35,528 bases of DNA. Source: VRUB01 sp046758085. Lineage in GTDB: Bacteria; Pseudomonadota; Gammaproteobacteria; Acidiferrobacterales; SPGG2. The DNA lies in NCBI GenBank assembly GCA_046758085.1, contig JBHHZP010000019.1, positions 1 through 35,528 on the forward strand, in the 5' to 3' direction. The number at the start of each line of letters is the position of its first letter. Position 1 is the stretch's first letter. Positions 1 through 7,763 of this stretch are shown here, piece by piece. The notes beneath the pieces were generated by a model. That model saw only the letters and a program-made list of their open reading frames with translations, did not search any database and had not been told where the DNA came from. A program made the position numbers and the translations under genes.

Positions 1-1410
1 TTATTCGTTCTGGCGGCGACGCTCTGCTTGCCCGCCCTGGCGGCGGGCATGACACGGGGGGAAGCCCGCTATCTGCTAGCCCGTACCGGCTTCGGTGGAA
101 CCGCCGTCGAAATTGAACAGCTCGCGGGTATGGGCTACGCGCAGGGCGTCATGGGCATTTTGGAGAACACGCGCACACAGCCCCAAATCCGGGCACCCGC
201 ATGGGTCGATGATCCACCCCCGGACTTCCGCAAGCTCAGGGGCATGAGCGAGCACGAGCGCCGGTCGTTTCGCAAGCGGCGACATGCGCAAGGGCTCGAT
301 CTCAAGGCCTGGTGGTACCAGCAAATGATCCACAGTGACTCGCCGCTGACCGAGCGCATGACGTTATTCTGGCACAATCATTTCACCTCGGCGCTGCGCA
401 AGGTGAAATGGCCAACATTAATGTACCGCCAAAACCTCTTGTTGCGCCGCCACGCACTCGGAAATTTCCGCGAGTTGCTCCACGCGGTGTCCAAGGACAC
501 CGCGATGATCCTGTATCTCGACAACCAATCCAACCGCAAGGGAAAACCGAACGAAAATTTTGCGCGCGAGGTTATGGAGCTCTTCACGCTCGGTGAAGGT
601 AACTACAGTGAGCGTGACATCAAGGAGGCCGCACGCGCCTTCACAGGGTGGACGGTCGAACGCAGATCCGGCCAGTTTCACTTTAACCCGCGCCGGCACG
701 ACCCGGGCAGCAAAACATTCATGGGCCGAACAGGCAAGTTTGATGGCGACGACATCCTGGATATTGTTCTCGATCGGCGCCGGGTAGCAGTCTACATCAC
801 CGAAAAACTCTGGCGCGAGTTCGTTTCCGACGATCTGAATCGGCAAGAGATCAAACGGCTCGCGGACATATTTCGCACAGCTGACTATGAGATCAAGCCG
901 CTGTTACAAGCATTGTTGATGTCTCCGAGCTTCCGTGCGGCCGAGAACCGCGGTACCTTGATCAAGTCACCGGTCGACCTGATTGTCGGCACCGTGCACG
1001 TGCTCAACATTCCGGTGCGCGATGCCCGCCTCCTTGCACGTGCTGGACGCTACTTGGGTCAGGATATTCTTGATCCGCCGAACATCAAAGGGTGGCCCGG
1101 TGGAGCCGCGTGGATCACAAGCAGCACATTGTTGGCGCGCCAGCGTTTCCTTGGACGCATCGTGCGCGCCAGCGAGCGGCTGGAACGTAGTAACCCCCGT
1201 GACCGAAACGTTTTGCCCATGATCATGCGCGCGGCAGATATGGAGCCAGGTTTTACGGGCGTGGCGAGCGACCACGATTCCAACCTGACCACCGAGAATC
1301 TGCAGGACGTCCTCTTACCCGTCTCCCCCGTGAGTCCTGCCCCATCAACTCTGAATCTTTTCACGCTGGTTGGTTACCTGGTTCTCGACCCGGTGTACCA
1401 GCTCAAGTGA
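1..1410 (+). CDS. DUF1800 family exported protein (5' partial)
   Basis: The frame is open from the first base of the window, so the true start lies upstream. The first visible residues (LFVLAATLCLPALAAG) are the hydrophobic core and AxA-type cleavage region of a signal peptide, so the product is exported. The rest matches the DUF1800 family: an early 'YLLARTGFGG' stretch, 'RMTLFWHNHF', a central 'NENFAREVMELFTLGEG' block followed by 'FTGWT', and a late 'PPNIKGWPGG' motif. DUF1800 proteins have no established biochemical role; they are nearly always paired with a DUF1501 gene, as here. The next gene's ribosome-binding site (GAGG) overlaps this gene's stop region, suggesting translational coupling. 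The TTG at 28 should not be taken as the start, because the signal peptide runs across it. Confidence 0.9.
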   Translation, partial: LFVLAATLCLPALAAGMTRGEARYLLARTGFGGTAVEIEQLAGMGYAQGVMGILENTRTQPQIRAPAWVDDPPPDFRKLRGMSEHERRSFRKRRHAQGLDLKAWWYQQMIHSDSPLTERMTLFWHNHFTSALRKVKWPTLMYRQNLLLRRHALGNFRELLHAVSKDTAMILYLDNQSNRKGKPNENFAREVMELFTLGEGNYSERDIKEAARAFTGWTVERRSGQFHFNPRRHDPGSKTFMGRTGKFDGDDILDIVLDRRRVAVYITEKLWREFVSDDLNRQEIKRLADIFRTADYEIKPLLQALLMSPSFRAAENRGTLIKSPVDLIVGTVHVLNIPVRDARLLARAGRYLGQDILDPPNIKGWPGGAAWITSSTLLARQRFLGRIVRASERLERSNPRDRNVLPMIMRAADMEPGFTGVASDHDSNLTTENLQDVLLPVSPVSPAPSTLNLFTLVGYLVLDPVYQLK

Positions 1411-1420
1411 GGTCGGGCTG

Positions 1421-2583
1421 ATGAATCGCCGCGGATTTACCAGGCTTACTGCACTCGCCACCATCATGGCGGCTTTCCCTGGAGTGGCGGTGGCGGCATC
1501 GCGCGCGCCGCGCCGGGATCGTGTGCTCGTGTTGGTCGAGCTCAACGGCGGCAACGACGGCCTCAACACACTCGTGCCATATGCTGACCCCCAGTATTAC
1601 CGCTTACGCCCGCGGCTTGCGCTGGCGCGCGACAGCGTCTTGCAGTTGTCAGAAAAGCTGGGGTTTAACCCGGCGCTGGAGACACTGATGCCCGCCTGGA
1701 ATGCACGCGAGCTTGCCGTCGTCCTAGGTGTCGGTTATCCGAACCCAAACCGCTCACATTTTCGCTCTATTGCGATCTGGGAAACCGGATCCGACAGTCA
1801 CGAGGTGTTGCAGGAGGGCTGGATTGCTCGCGCGTTCGCGCAGGATCCACCTCCCGCGAACTTCGTGGCTGACGGGGTCGTCTTCGGCCACGGTGAACGT
1901 CCGCTCTACGGACGCCGCATGCGTAACATAGCCATACGTGATGCACGGCACTTCATGCGGCAGGTGCGCGGCATAGAGCGCCCCACGGCAACGACTGATA
2001 ATACCGTTTTGTCACACCTGCTGGGGTGCAAACGGATCTCTATACGGCGGCGCAGGCACTGGCCCGCAAGCTCGCCCAGGCTCCCAGATTATCAACGCCT
2101 TTCCCGCGTACCCAAATCGCCCGGCAGCTCGAGACTGCTGCCGGCCTGGTAGCTGCCGGGGTATCGGCACCGGTAATCAAAGTATCGCACGGCAGCTTCG
2201 ACACACACGCACAGCAGCGTGGTCGCCAAGACCGCCTTCTGGCCGAGCTGGCCGAAGCGTTAAGCGCGTTTCGCGCCGCCATGCAGGAAGCCGGTACGTG
2301 GGACCGGGTGTTGATATTGACCTACTCCGAATTCGGGCGACGAGCCGGTGAGAACGGCAGCCGTGGGACCGATCATGGTACCGCGGCGCCGCATTTACTA
2401 CTCGGAGGTCGGGTTATAGGCGGATTATATGGACAACAGCCGTCACTTACCCACCTGGTAGACGCTGACCTCGGTTACCATGTGGACTACCGCAGTCTAT
2501 ATGCCACGGTCGCGCGAGGATGGTGGGGCATACGCGACCCGCTGTTCAGCAAACGCTACCCGCCAATAGAGTGTTTGACTTGA
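1421..2583 (+). pseudogene. DUF1501 family exported protein, broken by one frameshift
   Basis: ATG at 1421 follows a GAGG box that overlaps the stop of the DUF1800 gene. The N-terminus has an NRRGF twin-arginine-like motif, a hydrophobic core and an AVAA cleavage site, consistent with Tat export. The first part (1421 to about 2023) carries the family motif ELNGGNDGLN; the second (from about 2024, next frame, to 2583) carries HGSFDTHAQQ and TYSEFGRR...TDHGTAAPHLLLGG. The two halves together make a normal-length DUF1501 protein. The break lies at the GGGG run 2023-2026: adding one G joins ...SHLLG to VQTDLYTAAQALARK smoothly. Without correction the first frame runs to 2152 in nonsense sequence. 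DUF1501 is a sulfatase/alkaline-phosphatase-like fold family of unknown substrate. A sequencing error and a genuine one-base deletion cannot be separated here. Confidence 0.88.
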
Positions 2584-2607
2584 TTCCGCCTGCTGCGCAA
2601 ATTCCAA

Positions 2608-3000
2608 CTAACGCCTAACACGGTAGCGCCCGCCTGTTGATGCCGTAAGATCAACCTGCACGCGCTGGGGGCCCCAGCCATGCACCTTGTCGTGGGCCTC
2701 GACAAACACGACAGTAACGTCCTTAGGAATGGAAACACCGCGCAGGCCGCGGGTGAAAGGCTGCTCGTCGACGTGGGGATGGTGCAGCGTCCGCGTACCC
2801 AGCACACGCCCGTCTCGAGTGACGACGCGCCATGCATCGGCATAGTGCTCCCAGCCGGTATCTGCGTGCCGCAACGTCGTCTCGACGCCCCAGCTATCGC
2901 CGTGCTTGCTGAATGTTACCTTCACCACCTCCACCTTACCCGCCATAGCTGTCATCGCCATACCCCCTGCGAATAGCGCGATCGCTGACCTTGTCCACAT
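2608..3000 (-). CDS. Small exported protein of unknown function
   Basis: The chosen ATG at 3000 has a strong AAAGGAG box just upstream; an in-frame start 12 codons earlier lacks one and would put a polar stretch before the signal peptide. The product is about 130 residues: a signal peptide (MWTRSAIALFAGGMAMTAMA) and then a compact domain with several Trp and His residues (HGDSWGVETTLRHADTGWEHYADAW) and a basic C-terminus ending RYRVRR. I do not assign a family. It lies 32 bp downstream of thpR on the same strand and is probably cotranscribed with it. It converges with the DUF1501 gene, with only 24 bp between stops and no visible terminator hairpin. Confidence 0.75.
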   Translation of the reverse strand: MWTRSAIALFAGGMAMTAMAGKVEVVKVTFSKHGDSWGVETTLRHADTGWEHYADAWRVVTRDGRVLGTRTLHHPHVDEQPFTRGLRGVSIPKDVTVVFVEAHDKVHGWGPQRVQVDLTASTGGRYRVRR

Positions 3001-3032
3001 GCTTGGCTCCTTTGTTTGTCCCGCTTGCTCGA

Positions 3033-3596
3033 TCACCCGGACAATTTCCAGGCTCGCAATATCGTGTAGACCGCGCCGCTGGCGTGAGTCGAGGACTCAA
3101 CTAGCACAAACCGGTCTACATTCCAGCATATCGGATCAATAGACGCACTCTTGACACCCCCCGACACTTTGCGTGCCAGCGTAGCATGTGCGCTAAACGC
3201 TCGCGCCTCCGCTGCCAGCCCGCAGGCACCCAGTCCCTGTTGCAGCGATTCCACCAGCTCTGCCAAGGGCCCAGGTATGTGAGATGCGCTGACCCACAGC
3301 AAACGTTGTCTCGGCCGGAAGACCAACTGGTCCAATACGAGCATAAACTGCCGTGTACGGATGCTCGAAGCCACGCGCTCAACATACGCCCGCGTATCAG
3401 AATCCACGGCCCCCAAAAACACCAGGGTTGCGTGCAAGTTGTCGCGCGCTACCTTGCGCCCCGATACGGTTTTCGGCGTCAGTACGTAAAGTTCGTCGCG
3501 CAGGCGTTGGTCCGGCCACAAGGCGAGGAACAACCGTTGGGTGCGCGGTTTCGCAGCTTGTCCGGAAGGATGGTTTGCGGTATCACGGTCTGGCAT
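3033..3596 (-). CDS. thpR: RNA 2',3'-cyclic phosphodiesterase (LigT/ThpR, 2H family)
   Basis: This is a 2H phosphoesterase of the ThpR/LigT type, which hydrolyses 2',3'-cyclic phosphate ends of RNA to 2'-phosphates and can act on tRNA halves. Two HxTx catalytic motifs are visible, NLHATLVFLG in the first half and AHATLAR in the second, with the usual opening RLFLALWPDQ and the LVESLQQGL helix between. Length (about 187 residues from this start) suits the family. The frame stays open upstream to an ATG at 3704, which would add 36 Ser/Arg/Lys-rich residues; neither start has a convincing ribosome-binding site. I chose 3596 because the family homology begins soon after it. The exported-protein gene follows 32 bp downstream. 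Confidence 0.88.
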   Translation of the reverse strand: MPDRDTANHPSGQAAKPRTQRLFLALWPDQRLRDELYVLTPKTVSGRKVARDNLHATLVFLGAVDSDTRAYVERVASSIRTRQFMLVLDQLVFRPRQRLLWVSASHIPGPLAELVESLQQGLGACGLAAEARAFSAHATLARKVSGGVKSASIDPICWNVDRFVLVESSTHASGAVYTILRAWKLSG

Positions 3597-3858
3597 TGTT
3601 GCTTTTGCCGTCTTTTTGCCACCACTACGCAGTTCGGTATGCTTGGAAGCACTCCGGGCTGTCGCGCCGCGACTGCCGATCGACCTTCCCACTGGCGCTG
3701 CCATATTAACGCCGATGGCTTATGAATTCATGATCACCGACCGAGACCGCGGGAACAACAGGCCGGCGTCGAGCCACATCGAGTCACGCCCCGGAATTTT
3801 CTGAGAAAACAAACTCAATCGGGCGGATCCGCCGATTGAAGTGCCTGGATGGCGCAGC

Positions 3859-4137
3859 TCAGGAATGCGCCTGTTCTGACTCTGCAGAGATTCTGAGCTG
3901 TTTGCGTACCGCTTCGCTTAACTTTTGGCAGCAGCCCGACACCTCCCACGAAAGATCACCGAGGCAGCTTCCCCGGACCACAATGGTGGGCGCTGACCCG
4001 TGATCGGGGCATCGCATGGCGTGCAAACGCCTGCGTATGGACGTGCGGATCGTCCGCAGTACCGACTGCCCAAGGGCATGGCCCAGGTTGTCAGGATTGA
4101 CGGGCCAACCATTTATCTCGAACAACACATCGATCAC
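3859..4137 (-). CDS. Small Cys/His-containing protein of unknown function
   Basis: A GTG start at 4137 is preceded by a GGGGGTAG box at a reasonable distance. The 92-residue product opens with MIDVLFEINGWPVNP, has an amphipathic middle, and contains MRCPDHG followed about 25 residues later by SGCCQKL. The spaced C-x-x-H and CC pattern could bind a metal, but that is inference. The N-terminal 'F-E-I-N-G' and 'EVSGCC' blocks look like a conserved small protein rather than chance reading, and codon use resembles its neighbours. No functional assignment is offered. The gene sits alone, upstream of thpR on the same strand, with a gap of 262 bp to the chosen thpR start. Confidence 0.6.
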   Translation of the reverse strand: MIDVLFEINGWPVNPDNLGHALGQSVLRTIRTSIRRRLHAMRCPDHGSAPTIVVRGSCLGDLSWEVSGCCQKLSEAVRKQLRISAESEQAHS

Positions 4138-4718
4138 CGCTCTACCCCCGTTTCAACTGGGTCGGCGCGTTCCACACCGACCGCGGCGCGCACTGGCCAT
4201 ACATCAGCCATCGCGTCATGGGGGCACGTTTGTTAGCGTGAACTCCCTGTCAAGCTATGGGTCATCCAAGGTTTTCTAAATGTTTTGCCGGTTCCGCAAA
4301 TCACTCGCGCCAGCGCGCGGTGCGGCAGCCATAGCGCGTTGGCATGCGCTAGGCCGGGTGGGATATGCGGCCTACCAACCGCCGTCCTGAAACCACACCA
4401 CACGCCCGACTCACTGCCCGGGGCCGGAAATCTGGGGCTGCGGTGAATCGCGGCATGCGATCCAATTGCCACCGGCGGCCCACCGTGCTCTGTGCGTATT
4501 GCTGTCTCCGTATCCCGATCGATAACGGAGCAAAATCCGTACCACGCTTGAAACGCTGCAAGCCTCGGCCTGCGGCGGCGCGGGTGACGTGATTCGTCTA
4601 CCGCACGTCGCGGTCATGCCGGCCGTTGCCCGGCCTATTGCCACGCGGTGTCCGTTTATCTCCGATAAGCCGTTGAATTGGCAAATATTATTTCCGGGTG
4701 TTGGCTGAGGGCACATGC
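4138..4718. other. Gene-free interval
   Basis: No open frame here has both a plausible start and protein-like composition. The longest minus-strand frame (4411-4725) reads as low-complexity Pro/Ser/Arg text and lacks a ribosome-binding site. No tRNA-like T-loop or strong terminator hairpin is visible. The right end grades into the promoter of the small-peptide/DUF1127 operon. Confidence 0.5.
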
Positions 4719-4747
4719 TTGACAACGATACACTCTTCCATTATGCT
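4719..4747 (+). promoter_or_regulatory. Sigma-70-type promoter of the small-peptide/DUF1127 operon
   Basis: A perfect -35 hexamer TTGACA (4719-4724) and a -10 hexamer TATGCT (4742-4747) are separated by exactly 17 bases. The predicted start of transcription is near 4754, about 50 bases before the first ATG. This is the best-matching housekeeping promoter I see in the window. Confidence 0.75.
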
Positions 4748-4773
4748 GCAGTGCAGTAAGATATTGCAGTGCA
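4746..4773. promoter_or_regulatory. Pair of TGCAGTGCA boxes, candidate repressor operator
   Basis: The nonamer TGCAGTGCA occurs at 4747-4755 and 4765-4773, 18 bases apart. The first copy sits in CTGCAGTGCAG (4746-4756), which fits CTGC-N3-GCAG, the pattern reported for PhaR-type polyhydroxyalkanoate regulators. The first box overlaps the last -10 base and the start point, and the second lies just downstream, which is where a repressor would act. The regulator assignment is inference from motif resemblance only. Confidence 0.5.
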
Positions 4774-4804
4774 CAATTTCCAATTTTACGAGGAGAATCT
4801 AGCG

Positions 4805-4891
4805 ATGTTTTTGGACGTTGCGACTAAAATGGCCGCCGCCTTTGTCGGCGCGGTCTTGTTGCTCGGATTGGCGCTGTTTCTCCTTCAGTAA
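4805..4891 (+). CDS. 28-residue membrane peptide upstream of DUF1127
   Basis: An ATG at 4805 follows an ACGAGGAGAA ribosome-binding site and opens a 28-codon frame ending in TAA at 4889. The peptide begins MFLDVATKMAAAF and continues as one uninterrupted hydrophobic helix rich in Leu, Val, Ala and Gly, so it is predicted to be a single-span membrane peptide. It lies between a consensus promoter and a DUF1127 gene that has its own GAGGAG box 21 bases after this stop, so the two form an operon. It could be a regulatory leader or a functional small protein; it has neither the codon runs of an attenuator peptide nor an obvious antiterminator hairpin. Confidence 0.6.
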   Translation: MFLDVATKMAAAFVGAVLLLGLALFLLQ

Positions 4892-4912
4892 TGCCGGCAG
4901 AGGAGAAATATT

Positions 4913-5230
4913 ATGCAGAACGTGATGTCGAATCATCATCAGAAGGTGCTGGCCACGCTTTACCGGCTTGACCCCGTTCACGTAGCGCTGACAGAGCGCT
5001 CTCGCATGCTGCGGACCCACACCGGCGCGGCGATCGCACATCGATTGGTCGAGCCATTGCGCCGTTGGTACCGGAGTCATGTCACGGTCCGTCAACTGGA
5101 GGGCCTGTCCGACTGGCAGCTCAAGGACATTGGCGTCGTGCGCGGGGAGATCCCGGCATTTGTCGATGCCCTTCTCGCCAAGGAGACGCCCCCGAAACTC
5201 GCATACAGCGAGCACCAGCTCGCCGCCTAA
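4913..5230 (+). CDS. DUF1127 domain protein
   Basis: The 105-residue product has a DUF1127 (YjiS-like) domain at about residues 48-85, with the typical sequence LRRWYRSHVTVRQLEGLSDW followed by QLKDIGVVRGEI. The ATG at 4913 is preceded by GAGGAGAAATATT. DUF1127 proteins are short, basic and often stress- or phosphate-responsive; in alphaproteobacteria some influence RNA turnover and metabolism, but no role is proven for this longer version. The N-terminal 45 residues are polar with several His residues and no signal peptide, so it is probably cytosolic. It is the second gene of the operon behind the TGCAGTGCA boxes and converges on the large exported protease-like gene, whose stop is at 5317. 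Confidence 0.85.
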   Translation: MQNVMSNHHQKVLATLYRLDPVHVALTERSRMLRTHTGAAIAHRLVEPLRRWYRSHVTVRQLEGLSDWQLKDIGVVRGEIPAFVDALLAKETPPKLAYSEHQLAA

Positions 5231-5316
5231 CGCCCTACCCGCGCAGCTCACGTCAGTCGATTGGTCTGGCCGTGGCGCAGCGATCTCGCGTGCCGCACCC
5301 GCAGACGCGCCTAATG

Positions 5317-7302
5317 TTATGTATGTTCTATCGGCAAGAGCGTGTCCACCCGGTCTCTCACCAGCCACTCGCTCAGCGCGACCACAGGGGTCAAGCCTAC
5401 CCGAACCAGGGAGCGCAGCCACGCGCGCTCCCGGATGTAATCCGCCAACGGCGGGCTGTAGCGGTAGTACAGCTTGACGAACGCGCGGCCGGCCTTGTTC
5501 GGCAGCAAGTACAGATCACGAAATGCGCGCAAGTATCGGACCTCCTTCTCCATCGGACTGCCGTAGGCTGCGGTCGCGATAAAACAACCGCCGCCACCGG
5601 CAGAAGGAAACACGACCAGGGTGCTCGCGACCGCCGTGTTATTGCTGGTGTCGGGGTCAGATTCGTTGGCGCTCACGGTTGGTGCATTGTTAACAGTCCC
5701 CCCCATATCTGCGCTTACTACCACCGTGACGGTTGCGGTATCTCCCGGATTCAGAGTCGCCAAATTGCACGTAACCGCTCCCCCCGCTTCATTGCAGGCG
5801 CCTACACTCGGACTCGCCGCAATGAAGCCCACCGTAGGTGGCAGGGTATCGGTCAGAATCACGCCAGTCGCCGGCTCGGGCCCGTTGTTTCTGGCACTTA
5901 TCGTATAAGTAATGCCTCCGCCCAGAACAACGGGATCGGGTGAATCGATGATGCTGAGTGCGAGGTCGGCGCCGATACTAACCAGAGTAGCAAGGGAAGC
6001 GTAATTGTTCGCTGTCGCGCGATCAAAGACATCAGCACCTGTCTGAACCTGATTGACTATGGTTCCCTGCACATTGGGTCGCACTACGATGTCGATGGTC
6101 GCGCTTGCTGTCGGTAACAACGTACCGATATCACAGCTAACTGTACCCGGGCTCTGGCCGCAGGTTCCACTGCTCGGCGTAACGCTCTGGACGGCAACCA
6201 TTGCGGGGATCATATCGATCAGTCTCACGCTGTTCGCCGCCGATGGGCCGTTGTTCGTCACAGTAACAGTATAATTAAGATCACTGTTCACCCGCACGGG
6301 GTCGGGGGAGGCGTTTTGCGCCACGGCAATGTCGACAGAATCGCCCCAGCCGATATCGAAGAGCAACTGCAACGCCAGCCCGATGCTCTGAGTCGGCGTC
6401 GTCGCAAATGGCTCCATCAACTCGTCTGGTGTCAGTACCGTATCGAAGTGAGAGACTGAAGACCCAGCCATGGCCGGATTAGGCGCGAACATCTGTACAT
6501 GCCCGCCGCTCACCCCGGCAGAAAGCTTGTCGCCGGCGGAAACGACGGACGGCCCTGTCCAATGCAGATTGCCGGTCGAAATACTGGCATTCACTCGCTG
6601 GATATCGGTCATCGCGGTGTAATCGGCCGGGCTTGCACCGTGATGCTCCAGATGCCGCATGAACGAATCATCAAAGCCGACGAACTTCGCTCCAGAACCT
6701 AGCTCGACCAGACTGACAAACCCAAGACCGTGTACCAGCTCGTGTAAGACCACCGTGACAAAATCCACATCGGTTCCGGCGTTGCCGTCGAGTCCGTAGT
6801 ACCAGTGCGTTGTGCCGAGCACTACATCATCGTCCACATCAGAATTGAAAGATGCACCGATATCCTCGACGCCCGGATTGAGATCCATACCGGCCAGCTT
6901 GTCAGCCAAAGCGCTGGGGTACCACGTGAGCGGAAACGGGGCATTCGTAAAGTCGCGGAAAACGAATGTAGGGCCGGCAGAACCCAATAGCGCGCTCGTT
7001 GCGCTCCCACCAAGCGGATCCATCGTGGTGTCTATCCTTATTTGCACCGGACTGTTTAGCAGCCCCGCGAGGATGTTAGCGGCGTGTTGAAACGCGTTCA
7101 CACGTTGCTGACCAAGCGTTGTGCCTGCGTTCCCGCCTACCGGCGCGACAGGTATGGGGTCGTTGAATCCTTCCCCGGGGCTGTCACTGTTGATGAGAGT
7201 AATGGTCGCCGCGGACGCGTAAGCGCCTGCCGTGCTCAGCAGGGCGAGCAGCAAACCTTGAAACAAATACCTCGAGGTGCTCCTACCGCTGCCGCCGCGC
7301 AT
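5317..7302 (-). CDS. Exported HExxH metalloprotease-like protein with DUF11 repeats and CFI-box C-terminus
   Basis: The 661-residue protein starts with a signal peptide (hydrophobic core LFQGLLLALLSTAGAYAS, about residues 13-30). Residues about 31-320 look like a zinc metalloprotease: HELVHGLGF at 187-195 gives the HExxHxxGF signature, and DELMEP (293-298) followed by SIGLALQLLFDIGW resembles the distal region of bacterial metzincin-like enzymes. Two DUF11-type repeats follow (about 323-440 and 445-560), each with a TVTVTNNGPSAAN-like core; they usually act as extracellular stalks. A Gly run leads into CFIATAAYGS (573-582) and a basic tail with LRAFRD and YYRYSPPLADYI, the CFI-box-CTERM module of unknown function. 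No good ribosome-binding site precedes the ATG. It is the last gene of a minus-strand cluster, 35 bp after a small exported protein. Confidence 0.85.
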   Translation of the reverse strand: MRGGSGRSTSRYLFQGLLLALLSTAGAYASAATITLINSDSPGEGFNDPIPVAPVGGNAGTTLGQQRVNAFQHAANILAGLLNSPVQIRIDTTMDPLGGSATSALLGSAGPTFVFRDFTNAPFPLTWYPSALADKLAGMDLNPGVEDIGASFNSDVDDDVVLGTTHWYYGLDGNAGTDVDFVTVVLHELVHGLGFVSLVELGSGAKFVGFDDSFMRHLEHHGASPADYTAMTDIQRVNASISTGNLHWTGPSVVSAGDKLSAGVSGGHVQMFAPNPAMAGSSVSHFDTVLTPDELMEPFATTPTQSIGLALQLLFDIGWGDSVDIAVAQNASPDPVRVNSDLNYTVTVTNNGPSAANSVRLIDMIPAMVAVQSVTPSSGTCGQSPGTVSCDIGTLLPTASATIDIVVRPNVQGTIVNQVQTGADVFDRATANNYASLATLVSIGADLALSIIDSPDPVVLGGGITYTISARNNGPEPATGVILTDTLPPTVGFIAASPSVGACNEAGGAVTCNLATLNPGDTATVTVVVSADMGGTVNNAPTVSANESDPDTSNNTAVASTLVVFPSAGGGGCFIATAAYGSPMEKEVRYLRAFRDLYLLPNKAGRAFVKLYYRYSPPLADYIRERAWLRSLVRVGLTPVVALSEWLVRDRVDTLLPIEHT

Positions 7303-7337
7303 CGGCCCAAACCCGGCTCGGGAAGTCTGCCCGCTGA

Positions 7338-7724
7338 TTATTGCGAGTGTGTGCCTGGTTGGCAGTCAATGCGGATTTTGCCATCCGCACCCTTCGTGCC
7401 TGTCGTGTGACTTCGAAACTGGCCCTTCAGATCCACCATGGCACCGCCGCCCGGAACGGGACTCGGCACCTCCACCGGTTCTTCGGGCGGGGGGCCCAGC
7501 GTGCGTCCAGCTGCCCTAGGCGCCGCCTTGGGACGCTCCCCCGCAGGTGGAACGCCGAGTTTGCCGGTCTTGGGATCCTTGTATGCGCGCATCGAGGGTG
7601 GCTGCTCAGATTTGCTGGCATCAGATGACACACCATCATGGGCCGCCGGCCCAACCATATAGCCTGTCACCACCACGAGACAGGAGACCTTCGTCAGCCA
7701 TCGATAGAACACGCGTGCTTTCAT
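7338..7724 (-). CDS. Small exported protein rich in Pro, companion of the metalloprotease-like gene
   Basis: I place the start at ATG 7724 because GAGGGTGA lies at proper spacing; the GTG three codons upstream would overlap that site. The product (about 128 residues) has a signal peptide (VFYRWLTKVSCLVVVTGYMV), then a Pro/Lys/Gly-rich linker containing MRAYKDPKTGKLGVPPAGE, a central PPPEEPVEVPSPVPGGG stretch, and a C-terminal segment with one Cys (IRIDCQPGTHSQ). The 'MRxYxDPxTGxLxxPP' phrase recurs in exported hypothetical proteins as far as I recall, but no function is known to me. It lies between the persulfide dioxygenase gene (39 bp) and the HExxH protein gene (35 bp), all on the same strand, so the three are likely cotranscribed. 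Confidence 0.7.
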   Translation of the reverse strand: MKARVFYRWLTKVSCLVVVTGYMVGPAAHDGVSSDASKSEQPPSMRAYKDPKTGKLGVPPAGERPKAAPRAAGRTLGPPPEEPVEVPSPVPGGGAMVDLKGQFRSHTTGTKGADGKIRIDCQPGTHSQ

Positions 7725-7763
7725 ATCATTCACCCTCGCTAACGTTTGGTCGGGATCAGATTC

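Noticed and set aside
4411..4725. 104-codon minus-strand frame
   Set aside because: Low-complexity composition, no ribosome-binding site, and it runs into the promoter of the DUF1127 operon.
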